A stretch of 9,242 bases of DNA from Thermoleophilia bacterium (GTDB taxonomy: Bacteria > Actinomycetota > Thermoleophilia > RBG-16-64-13): contig JAFGIH010000607.1 in NCBI GenBank assembly GCA_016929985.1, positions 1 through 9,242 on the forward strand, in the 5' to 3' direction. This document shows, piece by piece, positions 1 through 5,881 of the stretch. Made by a program: the position numbers and the translations under genes. The stretch's first letter is position 1; every line of letters starts with the position of its first letter. A model generated the notes under the pieces. The model was given only the letters and a program-made list of their open reading frames with translations, was not told where the DNA came from and searched no databases.

Positions 1-2
1 AG

Positions 3-155
3 GCCACCGGCATGGTGGTGAGCGGCTTCCTGGTGGAGGTGGCCAAGGTCACCGACCAGGAGATGGCCGGCTGGCGCCGGGACCACCCCGAGGCTTTCGA
101 ACGAGACCACGACGCCGCGACAGGGGTGTCCCTGTCCGGGTGGCTGCGGATCTAG
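3..155 (+). CDS. C-terminal fragment of an unrecognised protein (cut by the left window edge)
   Basis: An open frame enters from the left edge and ends at a TAG at 153-155, giving about 50 residues. The tail reads VSGFLVEVAKVTDQEMAGW and continues to a terminal GWLRI. Almost every codon ends in G or C, as expected for real coding sequence in this window, so I take it as the 3' end of a gene whose body lies outside. I do not recognise the family from the tail. There is no signal peptide, membrane segment or catalytic motif in what is visible. Its stop is one base before the ATG of the next gene, so it is probably the preceding member of the same operon. An ATG at 12-14 could in principle start a 47-codon mini-gene, but continuation from upstream is more likely. 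Confidence 0.65.
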   Translation, partial: ATGMVVSGFLVEVAKVTDQEMAGWRRDHPEAFERDHDAATGVSLSGWLRI

Positions 156-156
156 C

Positions 157-1170
157 ATGGCCGCAAGAGGACGTGAATGCATAGCAGGTCTGGACCGCGT
201 GACTCTTTGCGCGTTGCCGACGCCCCTCGTCGAAGCTGAGAGATTGCGTGAGTGTCTGCAGGGGCCCCGGCTGTTCATCAAGCGCGATGATCTGACCGGA
301 CTGGCCGCCGGCGGGAACAAGGCGCGCGCGTGCGAGTTCGTCCTTGCTGAGGCGCGGGCTTCCGGAAGCGACACGCTGATCGCCGTCGGCCCGCAGCACT
401 CCAACCAGCTCTGCGCTTTGGCGGCAGCCGCGAAGAGATGCGGCATGCGCGCCATAGTGCTTCTTCTGAAGGGAGACAACAGGGCGCGGGGCAACCTTCT
501 TCTGTTGCGACTGCTGGGGGCCGAGGTGCGGTTCACCGGCGTCGACATCGCGGACATCGACGAAGCGCATGCACAGATGGAGCATCTTGCCGGCCGGCTG
601 CGGAGCGGGGGGGCGACGCCCTACCAGGTGAGATACGACGCGCTGCCCGTAGTCGGAACGGCGGGCTACGTGTTGCTGATGGGCGAGATCCTCGACCAAT
701 TGGGTGCTCGGTGCACCGGCACATGCCACGTCTTCGCCGGCAGCGGCTCAGGTTCCACCCAGGCAGGTCTCATCGTGGGCAACAGGCTCTTGGGTGGCGG
801 CTGCAAGGTATACGGTGTGATCCTCGACGAGCGCCGCGACCAAGAGGCGCAGGAACGCAGCGTGCTGGCGGGAGCGGAAGCGGCCTCAACTCTTTTCGAG
901 ACCGGTCTCTCGTTCGGACCTCATGATGTGGAGTGCATCCCAGGCTATGCCCGCGACGACGCGGCGGCTCGAGATAGGACTCTCGAGGTCAGGAAGTTGG
1001 TGGCACGAAGCGAGGCCGTGCTCCTCGACCCCATCTATACCGGTAAAGTGATGGCGGCCCTCATCGACCAGGTCCGCTCCGGCCGGATACCCCGGGAGGA
1101 TACCGTCGTCTTCTATCACTCGGGAGGCATCCCGGCGGTCTTCAGCCATCGCAGCGTCGAGTCTTTGTAG
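157..1170 (+). CDS. PLP-dependent lyase, D-cysteine desulfhydrase / cysteate sulfo-lyase / ACC deaminase family
   Basis: A 337-residue protein of fold-type II (tryptophan-synthase-beta-like), the usual length for the family. The N-terminal substrate region has LPTPLVEAERL (20-30) and IKRDDLTGL (41-49). GGNKAR follows (52-57), with K55 the expected PLP Schiff-base lysine, then HSNQ (81-84). A Ser/Gly-rich phosphate-binding segment, GSGSGSTQAGL, lies mid-protein. The C-terminus has LDPIYTGK (290-297) and YHSGG (320-324). In known ACC deaminases the positions equivalent to T295 and S322 are Glu and Leu, while D-cysteine desulfhydrases have Ser/Thr at both. This protein is therefore desulfhydrase-type: beta-elimination of an amino acid such as D-cysteine, L-cysteate or a related beta-substituted alanine to pyruvate and ammonia. 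Oddly, the usual R-K after GGNK and R-Q after SNx are missing (GGNKARACEF; SNQLCA), so the substrate may differ. The start is uncertain: ATG 157 lacks a clear ribosome-binding site, and GTG at 199 would trim 14 poorly conserved residues. Confidence 0.85.
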   Translation: MAARGRECIAGLDRVTLCALPTPLVEAERLRECLQGPRLFIKRDDLTGLAAGGNKARACEFVLAEARASGSDTLIAVGPQHSNQLCALAAAAKRCGMRAIVLLLKGDNRARGNLLLLRLLGAEVRFTGVDIADIDEAHAQMEHLAGRLRSGGATPYQVRYDALPVVGTAGYVLLMGEILDQLGARCTGTCHVFAGSGSGSTQAGLIVGNRLLGGGCKVYGVILDERRDQEAQERSVLAGAEAASTLFETGLSFGPHDVECIPGYARDDAAARDRTLEVRKLVARSEAVLLDPIYTGKVMAALIDQVRSGRIPREDTVVFYHSGGIPAVFSHRSVESL

Positions 1171-1212
1171 CCCAGCCTTTGTGGAACGACATCGAGCCAG
1201 GAGCCGGCAACT

Positions 1213-2118
1213 ATGACACAGTGGGCGTATCTCAGGGGTAGGTTCATCCCCCTGGAAGAGGCGAACGTGAACATACTGACGAACTCGTTCCAGTATGGGG
1301 CGTCGGCGTTCGAGGGCATCCGGGGCAACTGGAACGAAGAAGAAAAGCAGATATACCTTTTCCGCGTCCGCGAGCACTACCGGCGCTTGCATGACAACTG
1401 CAGGGTGTTGATGACCGAGATCCCGCCGGTCGACCGGCTCTGTGAGATCACCAGGGAGCTCATCCGCCGCAGTGAGTACAAAGAGGATGTCTACATCCGG
1501 CCGCTCGCTTACAAGAGCTCCGAGATGATCGGCACCAGGTTGCACGACCTGGATTCGGACTTCTGCGCCGCGGTCTTCCCTATGGGGCCTCTGCTGGCCT
1601 CGGAGCACTGCCGGGCGGGGGTCTCGTCATGGCGACGCCTCACGGGCAACTGCGGAGTGCCGGCCGGCAAGATCTCCGGGCAGTATGTGAACGGCGCCTA
1701 CGCGAAAACGGAGGCCATCAAGAACGGTTTTGACGAGGCCGTCTTGCTGAACGAAGCCGGGTACGTGGCGGAAGCGTGCACCGAGAACATCTTCCTGGTC
1801 AAAGACGGGCGTCTGCTGACGCCGGCCGTGAGCGAGAACATCCTGCCGGGCATCACCCGCGCCTCGGTGATAGAGATCGCGAGCAACGAGCTGGGCATGG
1901 AGACGGTGGAGAGACGCATCGAGAGACATGAGCTCTATACCGCCGACGAGTGTTTTCTCACCGGGACGGCTGCCCATGTCAATCCGGTGGTCGAGATAGA
2001 CCACAGGGCTGTGGGCGACGGGGAGATCGGTCCCGTCACCAAGCGGTTGCAGGGGTTGTACCAGGACATACGACGAGGCGGGAACAAGGCCTACAGCCAT
2101 TGGTGCATGCCGGTATGA
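1213..2118 (+). CDS. Class IV aminotransferase, branched-chain amino acid aminotransferase type
   Basis: A 301-residue PLP enzyme matching the length and motif order of bacterial IlvE. It transfers an amino group between an amino acid and a 2-oxoacid such as 2-oxoglutarate. Visible landmarks are WAYLRGRFIPLEEANV at the N-terminus, FQYGASAFEGIRG (26-38), and YIRPL (94-98), whose Arg matches the IlvE carboxylate-binding arginine. Then come AGKISGQYVN (151-160), where K153 is the expected catalytic lysine, EACTENIFLVKDG (187-199), LPGITR (211-216, PLP phosphate contact) and FLTGTAAHVNPV. The start is supported by an AGGAG at about 1198-1202, ten bases upstream. The stop overlaps the next start (ATGA at 2115-2118), so the two are translationally coupled. 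Its place inside a catabolic-looking operon, with no ilv/leu biosynthetic genes nearby, suggests it handles a pathway amino acid or oxoacid rather than making valine, leucine or isoleucine. D-amino-acid or (R)-amine substrates are possible within this fold and cannot be excluded. Confidence 0.88.
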   Translation: MTQWAYLRGRFIPLEEANVNILTNSFQYGASAFEGIRGNWNEEEKQIYLFRVREHYRRLHDNCRVLMTEIPPVDRLCEITRELIRRSEYKEDVYIRPLAYKSSEMIGTRLHDLDSDFCAAVFPMGPLLASEHCRAGVSSWRRLTGNCGVPAGKISGQYVNGAYAKTEAIKNGFDEAVLLNEAGYVAEACTENIFLVKDGRLLTPAVSENILPGITRASVIEIASNELGMETVERRIERHELYTADECFLTGTAAHVNPVVEIDHRAVGDGEIGPVTKRLQGLYQDIRRGGNKAYSHWCMPV

Positions 2119-3482
2119 GCTTACTTTCCCTACTGCGGCAACGCGAGGCCGACGGCGACCCGGTACGCGTGGGCGTGATCGGCGCCGGCACCTTCAGCAC
2201 GGCTTTTCTCAACCAGGCCCGGCAGACCCCCGGCATGCGGGTGGCCTGCATCGCCGATATCTACCCGCAGAAGGCCCACGGCGCCTGTCTCGCGACCGGA
2301 TGGCCGGCCGCCGCGCTGGCCGGGGCTGCGTCGCCGGGCGCCGTGAACGACCTCGTGGCCGACGGCAAGGTCGCCATCGTGGACGACGCCGACCATCTGC
2401 TGAACGCCGACCTGGACGTGGTGGTGGAGTGTACCGGCCTGACCGGTCCGGGGGCCTATCACGCCTGGACCGCCCTGGACACCGGCAAGCACGTAGTGAT
2501 GGTCAACGTCGAGACCGATGTGCTGGTGGGCCATGTGCTTCAGCAGAAGGCGGCCAGTCAGGGGTTGGTCTACTCGATGGCCTACGGCGATCAACCGGCC
2601 ATCATCAGCGAGATGGTCGACTGGGCTCGCTCCGCCGGTTTCGAGGTCGTCTGCGCCGGCAAGGGCACGCGTTTTCAACCCGAGTATCGCTACTCCACGC
2701 CCGACACGGTCTGGGAACACATGGGCTTCACCCCCCAGCAGGTGGAGGCCGGTGGTTACAGCGCCCAGATGTACAACTCCTTCTTGGACACGACCAAGTC
2801 TGCCATCGAGGCGTGTGCGGTGTGCAACGCGAACGAGCTGCTCCCGCAGGCCTGCGGGCTGCAGTTCCCGGCCATCGGTCCGGAGGCGCTGCCCACCGTG
2901 CTCAAGCCCGCGGCCGCTGGAGGCATCCTGCAACACTCCGGCACCGTGGAGATCGTGGCCAGCGAGAACCGCGACGGCACTCCCATCGAGAACAACCTAC
3001 GGTGGGGGGTCTTTGTCGTCTTCAGGGCGGCAACGCCACTGGTGCGGCGGTTCTTCCAGATGCACGACTTCCTGTGCGACCCGAGTGCTGAGTACGGCGC
3101 CTTCTACCGGCCTTTTCACATGATCGGGTTCGAACTCGGCATCAGCGTCGCCTCGGCGGCGCTGCGCGGAGAGCCCACCGGTTGCACCGTCAGCTTCACG
3201 GCGGATGTGGCGGCCACGGCCAAGAAGGACCTCAAGCCCGGAGAGACACTCGACGGGGAGGGCGGTCACACGGTCTTCGGCGGCCTGGTGCGGGCCCGCG
3301 AGAGCGTTTCGAACCGCTGCTTGCCCATCGGTCTGGCGCACGGCGTGCGGGTGGTCAAGCCGGTCGCCAAGGACAGCATCGTGACCTACGACGACGTGGT
3401 GGTCGACGAGTCGTCCTTCGTCTGCCGGCTGCGCCGGCAGCAGGAAAGCCAACTACTCGGCAGTCCGGATCGCAACAACTGA
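2115..3482 (+). CDS. NAD(P)-dependent oxidoreductase with C-terminal SAF domain (homoserine-dehydrogenase-like)
   Basis: A 455-residue protein counted from the ATG that overlaps the aminotransferase stop (ATGA). The N-terminal domain is a Rossmann fold: VRVGVIGAGTFSTAF (17-31) carries the dinucleotide-binding glycines, an Asp (D48) follows at the end of the second strand in CIADI, and VVVECTG and GKHVVMVNVETD are the later nucleotide-domain segments. A central catalytic region has MAYGDQPA (155-162), AGKGTRF (181-187) and FLDTTKSAIE (223-232). The end, about 365-440, is a SAF domain: ATAKKDLKPGETLDGEGG, then LPIGLAHGVRVVKP and YDDV. Such proteins are often annotated as homoserine dehydrogenase-like or FlgA-like, but this layout occurs with sugar-acid catabolic genes and its exact reaction is not established to my knowledge. 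The open frame extends upstream to 1950, but that part lies inside the aminotransferase and is not protein-like. No membrane segment or signal peptide is seen. Confidence 0.85.
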   Translation: MSLLSLLRQREADGDPVRVGVIGAGTFSTAFLNQARQTPGMRVACIADIYPQKAHGACLATGWPAAALAGAASPGAVNDLVADGKVAIVDDADHLLNADLDVVVECTGLTGPGAYHAWTALDTGKHVVMVNVETDVLVGHVLQQKAASQGLVYSMAYGDQPAIISEMVDWARSAGFEVVCAGKGTRFQPEYRYSTPDTVWEHMGFTPQQVEAGGYSAQMYNSFLDTTKSAIEACAVCNANELLPQACGLQFPAIGPEALPTVLKPAAAGGILQHSGTVEIVASENRDGTPIENNLRWGVFVVFRAATPLVRRFFQMHDFLCDPSAEYGAFYRPFHMIGFELGISVASAALRGEPTGCTVSFTADVAATAKKDLKPGETLDGEGGHTVFGGLVRARESVSNRCLPIGLAHGVRVVKPVAKDSIVTYDDVVVDESSFVCRLRRQQESQLLGSPDRNN

Positions 3483-3487
3483 AGGAG
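3482..3487 (+). promoter_or_regulatory. Ribosome-binding site overlapping the upstream stop codon
   Basis: AAGGAG starts on the last base of the TGA of the SAF-oxidoreductase gene and lies seven bases before the ATG at 3495. The overlap fixes the start of the 3-hydroxyisobutyrate-dehydrogenase-family gene and suggests re-initiation by terminating ribosomes. Confidence 0.75.
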
Positions 3488-3494
3488 CGCTGCG

Positions 3495-4400
3495 ATGAGC
3501 AATCCCCCCCTTGGATTCGTGGGCCTGGGCGTCATGGGCCTGCCGATGGCCCAGAACCTGTCACAGGCGGGCTACCCCGTGACCGTTTTCGATATCGATC
3601 CGGCCGCGGTCCAAAGGGCGGTCGACACGATCGCCGGGGTCAAAGCGGCGCAGTCGCCCGCGGAAGTGGCCCGGGCCTCCGAGATGGTGGTGACCATGCT
3701 GCCCTCCGGCCGCTATGTGCGGGAGGTGGCCTTTGGGGAAGACGGCTTGATCCACGGGTTCCGCGACGGGGCGCTTCTGCTGGACACCTCTTCTTCGGAG
3801 CCCTGGCTCACCCTCGAGACGGCTGAGAAGCTGGCCGGCGCCGGCGTGGCCATGGTGGACGCGCCGGTCTCGGGCGCCCTGATCGGCGCCCAGACCGGAG
3901 AGCTGGTCTTCATGGTGGGAGCTGAGCCCGCCGCCCTCGACCGGGTGATGCCGCTCTTCGAGGTCATGGGCAAGCAGGTGTTCCACCTGGGGGGTATCGG
4001 GGCCGGGCACACCATGAAATGCCTCAACAACATGATCACGGCCATGACCTTCATGGCCACGACGGAAGGGCTCGCCATCGGCACGAAGCTGGGGCTCGAT
4101 CCCAACGTGATGACCGACGTTCTGAACGTCTCGACCGGCGGATCCTGGATCAGCCAGACGCAGATGAAGCAGCGCATCACCAGTCGCAAGTTCGACGACG
4201 CCTTCAAGCTGGAGCTGATGGTCAAGGACATCGGCATCGCCATGCGCATGGCGGGCGACCAGGCGATCCCCGCTCCGTTGTGCGGCACCGGTCTGCAGTT
4301 GTGGCGGGCCGCCGCCCACCGTGCCGGCAAGGGCGCGAGCATCAGCGAGATGGTGCGCTGGGTGGAGGAGATGACCGGCATCACCATCACGGCCGGATAG
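3495..4400 (+). CDS. 3-hydroxyisobutyrate dehydrogenase family beta-hydroxyacid dehydrogenase
   Basis: A 301-residue soluble dehydrogenase with all family signatures. GFVGLGVMGLPMAQNL (7-22) is the nucleotide-binding loop. VFDIDP (31-36), with an acidic residue at D33, points to NAD rather than NADP. DAPVSGA (122-128) is the substrate-binding loop. GAGHTMKCLNNM (169-180) contains the catalytic lysine K175 and conserved N179. KLELMVKDIG (238-247) is the cofactor/substrate contact near the C-terminal helical domain. The family oxidises 3-hydroxyacids or reduces the matching semialdehydes; members act on 3-hydroxyisobutyrate, tartronate semialdehyde, L-threonate, D-erythronate and 3-sulfolactaldehyde. 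The motifs seen do not pick among these. It follows the SAF-fused oxidoreductase by 12 bases and precedes the iron-type dehydrogenase by 35, so it probably performs one redox step of the shared pathway. Confidence 0.92.
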   Translation: MSNPPLGFVGLGVMGLPMAQNLSQAGYPVTVFDIDPAAVQRAVDTIAGVKAAQSPAEVARASEMVVTMLPSGRYVREVAFGEDGLIHGFRDGALLLDTSSSEPWLTLETAEKLAGAGVAMVDAPVSGALIGAQTGELVFMVGAEPAALDRVMPLFEVMGKQVFHLGGIGAGHTMKCLNNMITAMTFMATTEGLAIGTKLGLDPNVMTDVLNVSTGGSWISQTQMKQRITSRKFDDAFKLELMVKDIGIAMRMAGDQAIPAPLCGTGLQLWRAAAHRAGKGASISEMVRWVEEMTGITITAG

Positions 4401-4423
4401 CGTGGGGGTCATCGAAAGAAGAG

Positions 4424-4428
4424 AGGAG
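4424..4428 (+). promoter_or_regulatory. Ribosome-binding site deciding the start of the iron-type dehydrogenase
   Basis: AGGAG seven bases before the ATG at 4436. It fixes the start here, although the same reading frame stays open upstream to 4019, inside the preceding gene. Confidence 0.75.
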
Positions 4429-4435
4429 CGCTTCC

Positions 4436-5572
4436 ATGGGTGACATCGGTTCCGTCCCAGCCTTCGACTTCCCGACGAGTTGGCGGCATGGCCGGGGGCT
4501 CGCGGGCCGCACCGGTGAGGTGCTGAGCCGGCTCGGCTGTCACCACCCGTTGGTGTTGACCGACCAGCTCCTGCTTTCCCTGGGCGTGGTGGAGCCGGTG
4601 CTGGCGTCGCTCCGGGAGGCGGGTATCGGTTACACGATATGCGACGCCGTGAACTACGAGCCCACAGTGGACCTGTTCGACAGCATCGTGGCTGAAATCG
4701 CTCTGAAGAGCTTCGACGTGATCCTGGCCGTGGGCGGCGGGAGCGTGCTCGACGTGGCTAAGGGCCTGTCTGTGATCGGCTCGTTCGGCGGCCACATCCG
4801 GGACTACGCCGGCTTCGACAAGATGCCGGGGGTTCCATCGATCAAGGTGGTCACCGTGCCCACCACCTCTGGCACGGGCAGCGAGATATCAGACGGCGTA
4901 GTGCTGATCGATGAAGCACGGCAGACGAAGTTTCTCGTCATCAGTCACAAGATCTGTCCCACCGCCGCCCTGACCGACCCGCTGATGACGGTTTCCATGC
5001 CGCCGCAGATCACGGCTCGCACGGGCACGGACGCCCTCGTGCACGCCACAGAGTCTTACATATCCAAATTCGCCGGACCGGCCTCCGAGCTTTTCGCCCT
5101 GCGGGCCATCGAACTGATCGGCCGCAATCTGGCCGCGGCCTGCGATAACGGCCAGGATCTCGATTTGCGCGAAAAGATGCAGATCGGCGCCACCATGGCC
5201 ATGACCGGCGCCATGAATTCCAAGGCCGGTCTGTGTCACGCCCTGGCCATGCCGCTGTGCGCGCTGTACCACATGCCCCACGGGCAGGCCGTCGGCATGG
5301 CGCTGCCGGTGGTGCTCGCCTACAACGCTCCGGCGGTGGGGGACAAGATCGACCGCGTGTTCCAGGCCATGGGATTCGCGGATGACGGCTTCGCCCGGCT
5401 GGAGGCCCTCTTGGCGCAGATAGGCGTCTCGGCCCGCCTGGCCGATTTCGGCTTCCAAGAGAGCCACATGCCGACGATCGTGCAGGAGACCTTGAACAGC
5501 GCTCAGTGTCCGCCCAACCCCCGCGACCCCACCTCCGAGGACATCGCGGCCATCGTGCGCCACATGGTCTAG
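4436..5572 (+). CDS. Iron-type (group III) alcohol dehydrogenase
   Basis: A 378-residue metal-dependent NAD(P)H dehydrogenase of the FucO/maleylacetate-reductase fold. The N-terminal nucleotide-binding half contains AVGGGSVLDVAKG (98-110) and TVPTTSGTGSE (140-150). The C-terminal helical half supplies the metal ligands: D199 and H203 in TGTDALVHATESY, H268 in KAGLCHALAMPL, and H282 in MPHGQAVGMALP. The D-x3-H and H-x13-H spacings match FucO (D196, H200, H263, H277), so it should bind Fe(II) or another divalent metal. It is expected to interconvert an alcohol and an aldehyde or ketone, possibly a hydroxyacid and a semialdehyde; known relatives act on propanediol/lactaldehyde, 4-hydroxybutyrate, maleylacetate and sulfoacetaldehyde. 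It is the second, structurally unrelated dehydrogenase in a row, suggesting two distinct redox steps or two stereoisomers. The next gene starts six bases after its stop. Confidence 0.92.
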   Translation: MGDIGSVPAFDFPTSWRHGRGLAGRTGEVLSRLGCHHPLVLTDQLLLSLGVVEPVLASLREAGIGYTICDAVNYEPTVDLFDSIVAEIALKSFDVILAVGGGSVLDVAKGLSVIGSFGGHIRDYAGFDKMPGVPSIKVVTVPTTSGTGSEISDGVVLIDEARQTKFLVISHKICPTAALTDPLMTVSMPPQITARTGTDALVHATESYISKFAGPASELFALRAIELIGRNLAAACDNGQDLDLREKMQIGATMAMTGAMNSKAGLCHALAMPLCALYHMPHGQAVGMALPVVLAYNAPAVGDKIDRVFQAMGFADDGFARLEALLAQIGVSARLADFGFQESHMPTIVQETLNSAQCPPNPRDPTSEDIAAIVRHMV

Positions 5573-5578
5573 CGAGCC

Positions 5579-5881
5579 GTGCTTACAGACGCCATCCTTT
5601 GCCACCGGGACGACACGGTGGCTACGGCCGTCAGAGACCTGGCGCCCGGGGAGCGCATCCGGGTGACCGGCAGCGGGGACAGCAGTAGGGATGGCATGAC
5701 GGTAGAGCTTCGAGATCCCCTGCCCCTTGGGCACAAGTTCGCGCTTCGCGATATCAGCGTCGGAGAAGAGGTCATCAAGTACGGGGAGAAGATCGGCCGG
5801 GCGACTGCGGCCATCCGGCAGGGCGAGCACGTGCACCTTCACAATGTGGAGGGGCTACGCGGCAGAGGCGACCTGCGATGA
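5579..5881 (+). CDS. Small SAF-domain subunit of a UxaA-type hydro-lyase
   Basis: A 100-residue protein corresponding to the N-terminal SAF domain of altronate dehydratase (UxaA) and galactarate dehydratase (GarD), and to the small subunit of sulfolactate sulfo-lyase (SuyA). It reads DDTVATAVRDLAPGE (11-25), then LPLGHKFALRDI (48-59), EEVIKYGEKIG (63-73), and a histidine-rich end, GEHVHLHNVEG (82-92). This domain packs with the large subunit and contributes to its active site. The GTG at 5579 is the only sensible start: it lies six bases after the previous stop and leaves a few residues before the conserved region. No strong ribosome-binding site precedes it, so translation probably depends on coupling. 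Its TGA overlaps the ATG of the large subunit (ATGA at 5878-5881), consistent with balanced production of the two chains. Confidence 0.9.
   Translation: MLTDAILCHRDDTVATAVRDLAPGERIRVTGSGDSSRDGMTVELRDPLPLGHKFALRDISVGEEVIKYGEKIGRATAAIRQGEHVHLHNVEGLRGRGDLR

Noticed and set aside
157..1170. ACC deaminase identity for the first complete gene
   Set aside because: The Glu and Leu typical of ACC deaminase at the YxGK and HxGG motifs are Thr and Ser here, which is the desulfhydrase pattern.
886..1608. A 240-codon - strand open frame across the lyase/aminotransferase junction
   Set aside because: It runs across two well-supported + strand genes and is low-complexity in character; a high-GC shadow.
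1950..2114. N-terminal extension of the SAF-oxidoreductase frame
   Set aside because: It lies wholly within the aminotransferase gene; the ATGA-overlap start at 2115 gives the normal N-terminus just before the Rossmann motif.
1213..2118. Housekeeping IlvE in a branched-chain biosynthesis operon
   Set aside because: No ilv or leu genes are visible, and the gene is coupled to a catabolic-type dehydrogenase; the name ilvE is therefore not assigned.
3561..4412. A 283-codon - strand open frame opposite the beta-hydroxyacid dehydrogenase gene
   Set aside because: It is His/Gly/Arg-rich without domain motifs and antisense to a gene with complete signatures.
4019..4435. N-terminal extension of the iron-type dehydrogenase frame
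   Set aside because: It overlaps the preceding gene in another frame, the translation is Arg/His-rich and unlike the family, and a good ribosome-binding site marks ATG 4436.
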